From NCBI RefSeq assembly GCF_016908145.1, contig NZ_JAFBDI010000021.1, forward strand, positions 1 through 39,629: a DNA stretch of 39,629 bases. The letters run 5' to 3'. Under the pieces are notes generated by a model. It was not told the DNA's origin and ran no database searches. It was given only the letters and a program-made list of their open reading frames with translations. The first letter of the stretch is position 1, and the number at the start of each line of letters is the position of its first letter. The position numbers and the translations under genes were made by a program. The stretch is from Marinitoga litoralis. Lineage in GTDB: Bacteria > Thermotogota > Thermotogae > Petrotogales > Petrotogaceae. Shown here in pieces: positions 16,874 through 27,166 of this stretch.

Positions 16874-19516
16874 TTATTGTATTTCAATAATAATATGGTA
16901 TTCAAATGAAGTATTTTCTGACCAGTAATATATAACTAATTCAATAAGGTATAAGCCTGGAGTATCAAAAAAGCTTGCAGGAATTAAATATGAGTTATCA
17001 TACATATCAAAATTTGAATTATCATAATCATCAGCAACTCTAATTCTATTTTCCCAATCAAAATCTCCAGTAAAATCATCAAATTTAAATATATTAATTT
17101 CAGCTCCTTCATAATAAGGTAATGTGTTATTAGGTATATACCATGTTAGTTGAATATTATCTCCTAAATTAAAAAAGTCATTATTTAGAGGACTGTTTAT
17201 TTCAAAAGTGTCAACAGGATACAATGTACCTAAATATAATGCGGCAGAATCAACAAGGGTATTAGAATAATCATAAACTTCCAGAGTATAATCACTATTT
17301 TCAAGATAAAAAGTATCTGCTATATCAAAATATTCTTCATTATAAAAATAATCTTCTTCTACCCAGTTTAAATCTGTTATATAATCATTATCCCTCCATA
17401 TCTCAGCATAATAGACGTTTTCAGGATTTGAAATATGAGAATCAAATCTTAGAGCAATTTCTGGATATACATCACCATATTCATCGGGTATTGGTATTCT
17501 TGTAATTCCCTCCATTTTGAAATCGATAATATGAGCATTTGTAGAAGGTAATTCGGGAGGTTGAAAAATGTCAGGATTCTCTATTATTATAGGATTTTGA
17601 ATTCCACTAACTAGATCTCCAAAATAGGGATCTGGAAGATCAAATGTTATTTTACTTATTTCAGGAGTATCACTATTAAGAGTTCCTTCCAGGGTTATAT
17701 CTGGTAAATAATTCCTTAGATCTTCGAAATTTGCAGAACTTTCAAAGAACACAGCAGGATATATCATTATAGGCCCGCCAAGGCTAACAGGAGTATTAAT
17801 ATCTGTCATAAATAATTTTGTAATTTTACTACCTGATAATTCCCATAATTCCATTAAATCTATAGGACCAGATGTAGGATCATGTGGGATATATAAATAA
17901 TCAGTAATAGAATCATCTATAGCATATTTTATTGGAATGTCTAATGTAATAAATGAATTTTGTATAGAAGCAACTCGGGTTTCAAAATCGTTTTCTGCAG
18001 TTAACATATTTCCAAAAATATTTCCAATTAATTCTTTTTGAGTAATAATATTATCATCTTTTGCCATATTTAATAATAATTCAGTAATAGATGCATCAAG
18101 TGAATAATTTTCAAGTATATCTATAACTGTTGCTGTAGGAGTAAGATTATATAAGAAAAGCATATTTCCATACCCGTATATATATTTTAAGATGAAATCT
18201 AACATAGAAACAAATCCCTCATCAATTAATAAATAATCATTTTCGTCGAATACAGATGCATATCCGTTTGTTACTGTACCATCATCACTTAATTGCTCTA
18301 CTAAATCCCAATCTAAAATAGCATCACCAGGAGTATCGGAGTCAATACCAATGAATTCAATATTTTCTATATTAGACATATCACCTAATATTAAATCGGA
18401 GTATACTCCTAAACTTTCTTTTTGTACAGTATTATCCATATAAGTTACTGTGGCTTCTATATGTAGTTCGGCGTTATTTGTTATTATTCCATCATTATTC
18501 CAATCAAAATCGTTTATCATCCATTTTATATTTTCATATAGATAATCGTTCAGTTGCAATTTTTCTGCGTAATCACCCAATTTTTCTAAAAGAGTTAATA
18601 TATCATTTTTAAAATCTGTAGGTATATTTATTAGGCTTAATAACACTCCATTAAGATCTTCACTGTTTAATGCCTCTAAAATAGAAAAGATATAAGCTTC
18701 ATGAGTTGAAAAAGTATTAGATAAATTATGTATAAAGTTAGGAATATCAGTTAAGAAATATGCTATATTACTATACGTTGGTGTTGAAATTGAATTTGGT
18801 ATAGTAGAAGAATTTATAGTTATAGTGCCAAGAGGTGTTTCGAAATTTATATTTTTACCATAATTAGCTGTAAATATTGAAAAATCTATAATATTAACAT
18901 TCCAATCTTCTAATTTATAATCATAAATATCAGACCATATTCCTTTTTGAGAAATATTTAATGCAGGGCCAATATCAAATCTTGAAAATTCTTCAGAGAC
19001 ATCATAAATCCACGGTTCCATACCATAATAATATACAAAAGAAGCAAAATCTGTTAAACCAACTTCTCCATCTAAATTAAAATCTCCTAGAAGTCCTCCC
19101 CATTTCCAATTATATGGGTTAATATCATAATATTCTTTTGTAATGGAATTTCTTGAATAATAATCTATTTTTTCAATATTAAAAGAATTAGAATAGATTT
19201 TTAATAAAACATCGCCTGGTTTTACACTATCTGCAGTAGAAATTGCTACTATTGGGTTTCCATCTTTGTTTTTTGTTATACTCATAAATTTATTTGGAAT
19301 TTCAATATTTTCTGCGTCAACGTTGCTCAAAAGAAATTCAAAAGAATCACCCTCAACCTTAGAAATTATTAAAGAATTGTTGTTTTCCTTAATTATATCA
19401 ATAATATTTTTTATTTCTGTGTTTGTTTTAGTTTCATGTGTCTTTGTTTGTAGACAGCCAACTAATATAATTGATATTATCAATATACTTAAAATTATTT
19501 TTATATATTTTCTCAT
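16874..19516 (-). CDS. Large lipoprotein with dockerin-like repeats and C-terminal Ig/Fn3-like domains
   Basis: An 880-residue surface lipoprotein: lipobox ILVGC with cysteine 21, then a small domain (about 57-110, SFEFLLSNVD to PGDVLLKI). Next is a dockerin-like region with a good first calcium loop (GDFNLDGEVGLTDF, 145-158), a conserved DIGPA, and a degenerate second loop (about 200-220, DWNVNIIDF). A region of about 400 residues that I do not recognise follows, with anchors NDYLLIDEG, PHDPTSG, LPDI and FDLPDPYFG. The C-terminal third holds beta-sandwich repeats (SPLNNDFFNLGDNIQLTWY). It is a paralogue of the N-terminal half of the gene at 19530-24152, and AGGGGGGTGA precedes its ATG. It lacks a cohesin-like end. 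Function unknown; a surface assembly role is inferred. Confidence 0.82.
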   Translation of the reverse strand: MRKYIKIILSILIISIILVGCLQTKTHETKTNTEIKNIIDIIKENNNSLIISKVEGDSFEFLLSNVDAENIEIPNKFMSITKNKDGNPIVAISTADSVKPGDVLLKIYSNSFNIEKIDYYSRNSITKEYYDINPYNWKWGGLLGDFNLDGEVGLTDFASFVYYYGMEPWIYDVSEEFSRFDIGPALNISQKGIWSDIYDYKLEDWNVNIIDFSIFTANYGKNINFETPLGTITINSSTIPNSISTPTYSNIAYFLTDIPNFIHNLSNTFSTHEAYIFSILEALNSEDLNGVLLSLINIPTDFKNDILTLLEKLGDYAEKLQLNDYLYENIKWMINDFDWNNDGIITNNAELHIEATVTYMDNTVQKESLGVYSDLILGDMSNIENIEFIGIDSDTPGDAILDWDLVEQLSDDGTVTNGYASVFDENDYLLIDEGFVSMLDFILKYIYGYGNMLFLYNLTPTATVIDILENYSLDASITELLLNMAKDDNIITQKELIGNIFGNMLTAENDFETRVASIQNSFITLDIPIKYAIDDSITDYLYIPHDPTSGPIDLMELWELSGSKITKLFMTDINTPVSLGGPIMIYPAVFFESSANFEDLRNYLPDITLEGTLNSDTPEISKITFDLPDPYFGDLVSGIQNPIIIENPDIFQPPELPSTNAHIIDFKMEGITRIPIPDEYGDVYPEIALRFDSHISNPENVYYAEIWRDNDYITDLNWVEEDYFYNEEYFDIADTFYLENSDYTLEVYDYSNTLVDSAALYLGTLYPVDTFEINSPLNNDFFNLGDNIQLTWYIPNNTLPYYEGAEINIFKFDDFTGDFDWENRIRVADDYDNSNFDMYDNSYLIPASFFDTPGLYLIELVIYYWSENTSFEYHIIIEIQ

Positions 19517-19529
19517 ATCCTCACCCCCC

Positions 19530-21821
19530 TCACTCTGAAGTTACATTGAGAATATTTTCTATTTCAAGTATTACAGGCGCAATATTGTCTTCAAAAGTTA
19601 CATAAGCATCAATAATGTTTATATTAGTGTTTATATTGGTATATGTGGAGTTTATTGTAAATTTAGCTATATCGGTATTTGATAAATCTAAATTGTTATT
19701 AGAATAAAGTGAGATAATAACTTCTAAGTAATCTTCATTATACCAATCATCATATCTCATAAAAGATTTGATAAAACCATTATCTGAGTTAAGTAGTATA
19801 GAACTAGAATCAATACTTATAGTTTCAGGATCTATTCTTAAATGTATTTCTAAACCTTTAACATTATTGATGTCAGGACCTCTGGTTCTTATAATAAAAG
19901 TCGATTCTTCAGATAAATTTATTTTTTCTTTATCAAAAAATACAAAATTTCCATATAAAGTATTGTCATAATAGAATGATTTAACAGGAGATATTATTTT
20001 GTTTTCTCCATCATCGGCAATTATTGCATAATAGTAAATATCATCAAAATATTTATCATTAAATAATTCCCACATTTCTAATTCTACAAGAGAACCTGAA
20101 GGATAAATTAAGTCATTTTCAAAAGGATTTGGTAATACAAATATTTCTCCCCAAGAACTCATTAATAATATATTATATCTTATATCTGAATTACTTAAAC
20201 TTGTAGCTACAAAAGAAATAGTATCAAGTGGAGTAACTCTTTCTTTATCTGTTGGACCAGTAACATCTAATTCAATATTTTGATTATTTAATATATTGAA
20301 GCTCCTTATAGGTGATTGATAATCTATATTATTTTCATAATCATAAGTATGGATTCTCCATAAATAAATCCCGTTTTTTAATTCAAGTGAGTAAAAATTG
20401 TTTGGGGTATAATCTATTTCTTCTATATATCCTTGTGCTGAATCTAAAAACATATTTGCTGGAACAAAATTAAATGAATAACCATCGATGTTTTCTACAT
20501 TACTCCATGAGAAATCAATTTTTGTATAAATATTATTTGACAAAATAACTTCACCATTTAAAGGAGCATATATACTTATTTCATTTTCTTCAGGAGGAGA
20601 CCACCAATCTTTTATTTCAAAATTGAATGTTGCACTAACAATTTCATTACTAGAATTTTTTAAATACCAATAATAAACTCCAGGATTTTCAAAGGTTACA
20701 GAAGTCCAATTATCACTATTAGTTATTTCGGAATATATAATATTATCATTTTCATCTTTTACTTCAAAAATCAGATCATCCAAGTATTCTGTTTTAAATG
20801 AGTTAGTATGCCAACCGAATGAAATAGTGTAATAATCAAATGTGGACATTGGTTCAGGGTAATCTAATAATACATCAAAAGGTGTTGAGTTAACAAATAA
20901 CCATCTATGTTCTGTTTCTTCATAATTATAACTATTTTCGTCTTGAGAAGTAATAATCCACCATTTATAAATGTTATCTGGCAAGGTTAATGAATAATTA
21001 AATGTCATTTCTCCAGTAATAGGATCTGTATCTGTAGAATAATCAGTTGGAGTAATTAAAGTATCATATGTCTCTTCCCATGTATCAATAGGTCGAATAT
21101 GTAATTCAAAATCACCTGCGTAATCTGGATCATATCCCCATATGAATTTTATGTTGTTAGTGGTTGTGGATTCACCATCTAAAGGATGAATTAAGTGTAA
21201 TTCTATGAATTGAATTTCTTCACCAATATAAAAGTTCCATATTGGACTTTCAGTATAATTAACATCATCTAAATAAGCACGTACTTTCCATTCATAAGAT
21301 TTATTAGGGGCAAATCCTAGAATAAGAGCTTCCGCTTCATAATTTCCAAATTCATCCATCCAATACACATCAATATTGGTTGTTGATTGCCACGTCTCTG
21401 TTCCTTCTTCTCTGTAATACAATTCAAAAATATCATTTGAGGCTTTTTCAGTATGTAAATTATTAACTCCCCATGAGAAATATATATCAGCTGATTGAGT
21501 TCCTGGAAGCACTGGAATGTAACCAAATGGTTCTAAAGGATAGAAATAAGAAAATTCGGAAACTTCTCCAACTTTAAATTCATTATAATTACTATTAATT
21601 TCAATCGTTTCAAATGTTTCTGGATCTGTATAATATCCATTAACCCACCAACCATATTTACCATTATCTAAAGATATTGATGTTGATTCATCCGAAAGGA
21701 TATATTCATAGTAATTCCATGGTTCAGTTAGTTGCTCAATATATAATATATAATAATCAGCATTTATACGATTTTCAATACCATTATTGTGGAAGAATGT
21801 TTCCCATTCAAAGGTTACTGT
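19530..21821 (-). pseudogene. C-terminal half of a split giant lipoprotein: Fn3-like repeats plus cohesin-like domain
   Basis: This frame is the direct continuation of the gene at 21822-24152 past one in-frame TAA. Translation continues without interruption (TVTFEWETFFHNNGIEN onward) to 19530. No ATG or TTG with a ribosome binding site follows the TAA; the first possible start is a bare GTG at 21512, so independent translation is unlikely. The about 760 residues contain five or more Fn3/Ig-like repeats (LIHPLDGESTTTNNIKFIWG, SIYAPLNGEVILSNN, TGPTDKERVTPLDTISF). The last about 135 residues resemble a cohesin (NVKGLEIHLRIDPETI, LSNTDIAKFTINST). There is no signal peptide of its own. Either a nonsense mutation, a sequencing error or stop-codon read-through applies. 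Confidence 0.75.
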
Positions 21822-24152
21822 TTAAGGAACATCTTCGTAAAAATCGCCATTTATTGGTGTAATAAGATTTATATAATAGAAAGTATCTTCTAAAAATACA
21901 CTAAACCAATATGGGTTTTCTGGATATATTTTTTCAATCTTTCCATTACCAAAATCAGCATATCCTATAACTGCCCAGAAGTAATCACCTTCATCTAATT
22001 CCAGAGTTATTTGAGTGTTTGAAGTTTTGGAAAAAATAAGCAAATCTTGGGAAGATATATTACCTTCTATATAATTCCATACATTTTCTTCGTTTCTATC
22101 AACTATTAATTCATATGTTATAGTTGCATTTAAATCTGTAGAAGGGTACCATTTAAATGTGACTGAAGTTCCAATAATAGTAACATCTTCTTGATAAATA
22201 AAATACTCTTCTTTTCCAAAATCTTCTAGGTTTACAGTGAATGTTGAATCGAGTCCGGAAATTAATCCATTAAAAGTTGGATCAGGTAATTCTATTAAAA
22301 GATTAGTAGAATCATATGTAGAAATGAGAGAAATATCAGGGAGAAAAATGTTTAGATCTGAAAAATCTTCTGGATTGTTGAAAAATACACTTGGATGTAA
22401 TGTAAAATATTTATTATATTCAATTGAAATATCAAAGCCATCAGATGGGTTATTTATTAAATTAGCCATTTTTTCTGTTTCGTGTAATAAATTCATTGAC
22501 ATTTCAAAATCATTTTTGAGAATAGGAGGTTTTTCTCCAGAGGTAGGATCATGTGGTTGAAAAATATAATCCATAATCTTATCTTCGAATAAAATTTTAA
22601 TTAAATCATGTAAAGAGGAGAGGTCGTTTTTTATGTGATTAATTAACTCAATAGATTTTGCGTTATCTTTAAACTTTAGCATATTTCCAAAGATTGATGT
22701 TTGTAGTTCGCTGCCTAATATTTTTTGAGAATCTGAAGGTGGAGGATTTTGTAATAAAGTCATTAAAAGCTCAGTTATATATTGTGTTAAATCTTCATTG
22801 TTATTAATAGCATTTTTTATATTAATTGAAGGATCATTTAAATCATAAATGAATAAGGCTTTCCCAATAATTCCAATAATTTTTGTTAATATGCTCATTC
22901 CAGCAGCGCTGCCTTCATCAATTAATAAATAGTCATTTCCATCAAATTCAGGAGTATAATTTCCATCGATATTATCAAAAGACATTTCATAATCAAATAT
23001 AGCATCGCCTCCAGTTTGATCAATTTCAATTGACTTAGGAGGGTCATCTAAGGTAAAAATATCATAGAAAGGAATTGAGATATTTGAACCATCATAAGTT
23101 ATAACTTTAAATTTTAAAGGAGAAGTATTTTCATTATTGCCATCTAAATCCCAATCAAAATTATTGATTTCATATTTCAAATCATAATATAAATATCCAT
23201 CTTTAACATTTCCTATAAGATCTGAAAAGTTATTTATATCTTCTATAATATTTAAAATAGCTGTTTCTGTGGCATCAGATATATTGATTAAATATTTTAG
23301 TAGTGCTGATGGTGAAGAGTTTTCTGTCGTTAAAAGATTTATTAAATCGCCGTTTTGAGAAATAAAATTTGAAAATTCCGTATAAATATCATATATTCTC
23401 ATGAGTCCACTGATAACATTCATTTCTGTCTCATCAGATATTGTTGATGGATCAGTATTACTGTTTACAACAATAGTTGATTGTGGAGAGGAAACATCAA
23501 TACTATAATTAGCTGCAAAAATAGAAAAATCAGCTAACCCAATTTCTCCATCTGGTTGTGCTAAATCAAAAATATTGTTCCAAATACCTTTATGAGAATA
23601 ATTAATAGCGGGGCCAATATCAACTAAATCAAAATCTTTTAAATTTCCATAAAAATCATTTCTTTTTAAACCGTAGAAATATGTAAATGAAGAAAAATCA
23701 GTAATATCAACTTTTCCATTAAAATTAAAGTCACCAAGTAATCCATACGCTAATCCTTTATCATAATAATCAATATATTTTTTTACTGCATTTCGATTAT
23801 ATGTATTAATATCAATAATTTTAAAGTTTGTTTTTTTAATTTTTAGAAGTGTATCGCCTTTATTTATAATAGTAGGAGAAGAAATAGCAATTTTCAAATT
23901 TTTATTGTTTTTAATAATTTTCAGAAATTTTGGATTTATATCTATTTCATTTTCATTTACATTTTCCAAAATAAATTCAAAAGAATCAGCTTCAATGTTT
24001 GATTTTATTATTGTTTCATTTTGAAGTTTCTCTATAGCTATTGAATTTAAATTTTGTTCTGTAGCTATATTATTTGATTTATTAAAATTAAAACAAGAAG
24101 TAAAAATAAATATGATTAAGATAATAATTATAAACAAATAATATTTTCTCAT
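21822..24152 (-). CDS. Dockerin-like giant lipoprotein, N-terminal half, ended by an in-frame TAA
   Basis: A 776-residue ORF with lipobox IFTSC (cysteine 20), the SFEFILENV to KGDTLLKI domain (about 57-105), and a complete pair of dockerin-like calcium loops: GDFNFNGKVDITDF (140-153) and AQPDGEIGLADF (198-209), with DIGPA between them. It shares with the 16874-19516 protein the unrecognised middle region (NDYLLIDEG, FGNML, PHDPTSG, LPDISL, ELPDPTF). It ends inside a beta-sandwich repeat (TPINGDFYEDVP, then stop). The full gene would be 24152 to 19530, about 1540 residues. AAGGGGGTGA lies before the ATG, 13 bases after the preceding cohesin-like gene. Confidence 0.8.
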   Translation of the reverse strand: MRKYYLFIIIILIIFIFTSCFNFNKSNNIATEQNLNSIAIEKLQNETIIKSNIEADSFEFILENVNENEIDINPKFLKIIKNNKNLKIAISSPTIINKGDTLLKIKKTNFKIIDINTYNRNAVKKYIDYYDKGLAYGLLGDFNFNGKVDITDFSSFTYFYGLKRNDFYGNLKDFDLVDIGPAINYSHKGIWNNIFDLAQPDGEIGLADFSIFAANYSIDVSSPQSTIVVNSNTDPSTISDETEMNVISGLMRIYDIYTEFSNFISQNGDLINLLTTENSSPSALLKYLINISDATETAILNIIEDINNFSDLIGNVKDGYLYYDLKYEINNFDWDLDGNNENTSPLKFKVITYDGSNISIPFYDIFTLDDPPKSIEIDQTGGDAIFDYEMSFDNIDGNYTPEFDGNDYLLIDEGSAAGMSILTKIIGIIGKALFIYDLNDPSINIKNAINNNEDLTQYITELLMTLLQNPPPSDSQKILGSELQTSIFGNMLKFKDNAKSIELINHIKNDLSSLHDLIKILFEDKIMDYIFQPHDPTSGEKPPILKNDFEMSMNLLHETEKMANLINNPSDGFDISIEYNKYFTLHPSVFFNNPEDFSDLNIFLPDISLISTYDSTNLLIELPDPTFNGLISGLDSTFTVNLEDFGKEEYFIYQEDVTIIGTSVTFKWYPSTDLNATITYELIVDRNEENVWNYIEGNISSQDLLIFSKTSNTQITLELDEGDYFWAVIGYADFGNGKIEKIYPENPYWFSVFLEDTFYYINLITPINGDFYEDVP

Positions 24153-24165
24153 ACATTCACCCCCT

Positions 24166-26156
24166 TTATTCTGAGATGGTAACTGCTATTGAGTCACCAA
24201 CTGAGAATAATATTTCAGTTTCATTTTCTCCAAACATATATGTAGATTTTTCAAATTTAATTTTTGTTTCTCCAATATTAATAGTTGAGAACTTTATATC
24301 TATAATATCTTCTGGCAAAATAAAATTATTACCTTTTGATATTGCACTAAAAATAAATTCATTATGATCGTTATATTCATTAATTTTTTTGATTATATGG
24401 AAATCGTTATTATTAAATTTATCATCAGGGATACAATCATTTATATTTATATTAATAAATTGAGGATTATAGGAAAATCTTATATCGAAGCCATAAATAT
24501 TTGTATTAAGAGAAGTTTTAATTTTAAATTGGTAATCAGAATTTGGTGTTGCAATAAGATTTTCTGGTTCAAAATATAAATCAGGTAGAGTACCTTCTTC
24601 TTTTTTTATAAATTCAAAACTCCAAATTGGTCCTAAAACTTCATACATATTATCTTTAGCAACTATTCTCCAGTAATATGTAGATGAATAATCTAATTCA
24701 ATATTTTCTAAGTATTTGTTACTTAAATTAAACTTGGTATATTTATTTTGAACAAGATTTTCTACATCCGATTTAACATCAGAAATATAGAAGTTGAAGT
24801 TTAAAGGAGTACCTTCTGGATCATAAGCTTTCCATTCAAAAGATACAGTAGTTCCAACAACAGTAGGGATATCAGGTTTATGATAATCATCTATAACTGG
24901 AGGTTTGTTTTCTGAAATGATTGTAATTTTTCTCAGTTCACTTTTTATAGGAGGATTAACCTTATCAGATACTGTAACATTCCAATAAAAATCTCCAGGT
25001 TCAGAGAATTTGTAGTTATAAGATAATACTTTACTTTGATTATCATCAAGATTTAAAACTTCATTTAAAGTTGTTTCTGATTTCCCAATATTAAGAATAT
25101 AATTTAAGGTTGAATTATCCGTATCAGTAGCTATCCAACTAAACGTTATATTGTTTGTAGTAAAAGTTTTATTATTTTCAGGTGAAATTAATGAAATGGT
25201 AGGGAGATTATTTTTTGGAGGTATATAAGCAAATGAAGCTATTTTTGATTCAGATATTTCTTTTGAATCATTTGCAAGAACTTTCCAATAATATGTTCCA
25301 GTAGAAGATAATGAATATTTAATAGAATAGCTAGTATAATTTGAAATAATATTTGAAAGTGAATTTGGAGATTTGCCAATAAAGACATCAAAAGTTAGTG
25401 GTCTTTATCTATATCCGAGGCTTCCCAAGATAATGTTACTAAGGATTTATCAATTATTGTATTAATAGGATAAATTAATGAAATAGTAGGCTTATGATTA
25501 ATTGTAGAGTCATATGTTGGATCATAATAAAATCTTGGAGCTTCTAAAACCATAATTTTATGATCAATATTGGGTTCATCCCATAATTCTATTTTCCATT
25601 GATATTGTCCTTTTATTTCAGGTTCGTATGTATAAGTGTTTTGGGTTATTGGTGATGAATTTAATTTAAAAAATTCATTTCCGACATACTTTAAATAAAT
25701 ATTATAAAAAATAGTGTCTTTTTCAATGTCATTTGCGCTCCATCTAAAAATAACATCTTTTTCTTTAACAATCTCATTATCAACAGGAGAAACGTAATTC
25801 AAAAAGGTTGGAGGATTATTTTCTGCTTTATCTAATAGAATGTTTATTTTTCTTTCTTCATTTGCATATACTTTTGTACTTCCAGTTTTTGGTAAATAAT
25901 TTAATTTAGATACTTCATAATTGTATTCACCTTCATTTCCAATAAACTTGTATTGACCATTTTCATCCGTAGATGCAGTAACTTTTAACTGTCCATTCTG
26001 TGTAATTTTTATTTGTGCCCCTATTATTGGTTCTTCTGTGACACTATCTTTTACAATAAAAATTAAAGTTCCTTCTGTAGCATCTTGCAGTCTTTCGCAC
26101 GAAAAAAGAAAAATAATAATTAATATAGAAAAAAATAGAAATATTTTTTTACCCAT
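24166..26156 (-). pseudogene. Fn3-repeat lipoprotein with C-terminal cohesin-like domain, split by a one-base frameshift
   Basis: First gene of the cluster. ATG 26156 follows AAAGGGGTGA and starts a lipoprotein (lipobox FLFSC, cysteine 20). A carboxypeptidase-regulatory-like beta domain comes next (GTLIFIVKDSVTEEPIIGAQ, then DENGQYKF), then four Fn3-like repeats ending in YQWKI, YYWKV, FYWNV and YYWRI. The last about 140 residues are cohesin-like (NIYGFDIRFSYNPQFI, DIIDIKFSTINIGETKI). The frame stops at 25395 within repeat two. Adding one C near 25400 turns the DKDH stop into DKDPLTFDVF and restores an open frame to 24166, giving about 663 residues. I translated most of 24780-25395 by eye and saw no further stop. 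It may be a real frameshift or a GG/GGG sequencing error. Confidence 0.8.
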
Positions 26157-26245
26157 TTTATCACCCCTTTCATTTAATAAAATAATAATTTTTTATTAAT
26201 ATATTATTATAATTCAAACGTATATTTAGACCATTTAAAATTAGA

Positions 26246-26268
26246 AAAGTTCATTAATTTTGAACTTT
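26246..26268. repeat. Inverted repeat between the lipoprotein cluster and flagellin
   Basis: AAAGTTCA (26246-26253) and TGAACTTT (26261-26268) are separated by 7 bases. There is no adjacent T-run, so it is not an obvious terminator. It could be an operator in the divergent region. I saw no convincing flagellar sigma-28 promoter in 26157-26322. Confidence 0.35.
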
Positions 26269-26322
26269 ATTATTAAAATGGAGTCTTAACAAGTAGGATT
26301 TTATTTTAAGGGAGGGACCCCT

Positions 26323-27132
26323 ATGAGAATTGGAAATAATTATTTAAATCAGACAAATAGTTTGTCAAATCTTTCTAATTTATTATTACAAAGGTCTCAG
26401 CAATTAGCGAGTGGAAACAGACTAATTAATGCTTCTATTAATCCTGCAGGATTTACTATTGCTCAAAGATTAAATACTGAATTTAGATCTGCTTATCAAG
26501 CAGTAAGAAATATATATGATGGTATAGGTGCTTTGAATGTAGCTGATCAAGGTGTTTCATCTATACAAGATACTATTAGTAGAATGAGGGAACTTGCTAT
26601 TAGAGCTTCTAATGATACTTTAACAGAAGAAGGCAGGAGTGCTATTCAAGAAGAATTTAATCAATTAAGTCAAGGAATTAGGGATGTAGTAAGAGACTCT
26701 CAATATAACAATCAACAATTATTAAACGGTGAATTTAGTGCAAGATTACCTCTTGATGTTAATGGGAATAAGTTAGAAGTGGAAATTAGAGATTTTAGAC
26801 CTGAAGCTTTAAATTTGGATAATATTGATCTTACAACACAAGAAGGAGCAGAAAATGCTTTAGAGGTATTAGATAATGCTTTACAAGAGACAAACAGTAC
26901 AAGAACACAACTAGGTTCTTATATAAATAGATTAGGAGTAGCTGCTGAAAATTTATTAAATCAGACAGAAAATACTCAATCGGCTGAAGATAGAATTACC
27001 GGTACGGACATGGCTAGAACAATGGCAGAATATTTAAGGAATCAAAATCTTATGCAAACAACCTCCTTAATTTTAGGGCAAACAGGGCAACTAAATGCAA
27101 CATCAGTTTTGAATATTTTACAATCTCCTTAA
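26323..27132 (+). CDS. Flagellin, short D0-D1 type
   Basis: Structural subunit of the flagellar filament, 269 residues. It has a classical N-terminal domain (QLASGNRLINASINPAGFTIAQRL, LNVADQGVSSIQDTISRMRELAIRASND) and C-terminal domain (TRTQLGSYINRLGVAAENL, ARTMAEYLRNQNLMQTTSLILGQTGQ). The two are joined by only about 40 residues, so the variable outer D2/D3 domains are missing. GGGAGGG precedes ATG 26323. It is a single-gene unit ended by a perfect terminator; no other flagellar genes are in the window. Confidence 0.95.
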   Translation: MRIGNNYLNQTNSLSNLSNLLLQRSQQLASGNRLINASINPAGFTIAQRLNTEFRSAYQAVRNIYDGIGALNVADQGVSSIQDTISRMRELAIRASNDTLTEEGRSAIQEEFNQLSQGIRDVVRDSQYNNQQLLNGEFSARLPLDVNGNKLEVEIRDFRPEALNLDNIDLTTQEGAENALEVLDNALQETNSTRTQLGSYINRLGVAAENLLNQTENTQSAEDRITGTDMARTMAEYLRNQNLMQTTSLILGQTGQLNATSVLNILQSP

Positions 27133-27166
27133 TAAAAACAGGAGCCGACAGGCTCCTGTTTTTATT
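27131..27166. terminator. Bidirectional terminator between flagellin and the PEPCK-like gene
   Basis: A perfect 16-bp stem (27131-27146 with 27151-27166) around a GACA loop, core ACAGGAGCC/GGCTCCTGT, with A and T tracts as flanks. It overlaps the stop codon of the minus-strand gene. Confidence 0.92.

Noticed and set aside
21317-21526. Small minus-strand ORF within the Fn3-like region
   Set aside because: A shadow of the long coding frame, with no ribosome binding site and biased composition.
24166-24648. A separate 160-residue cohesin-like gene
   Set aside because: Its ATG has no ribosome binding site and the frame is open far upstream; it is the 3' end of the frameshifted 24166-26156 gene.
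16874-26156. Cellulosome for plant polysaccharides
   Set aside because: No glycoside hydrolase or carbohydrate-binding module is seen in these genes; only cohesin- and dockerin-like and Fn3-like parts are present.
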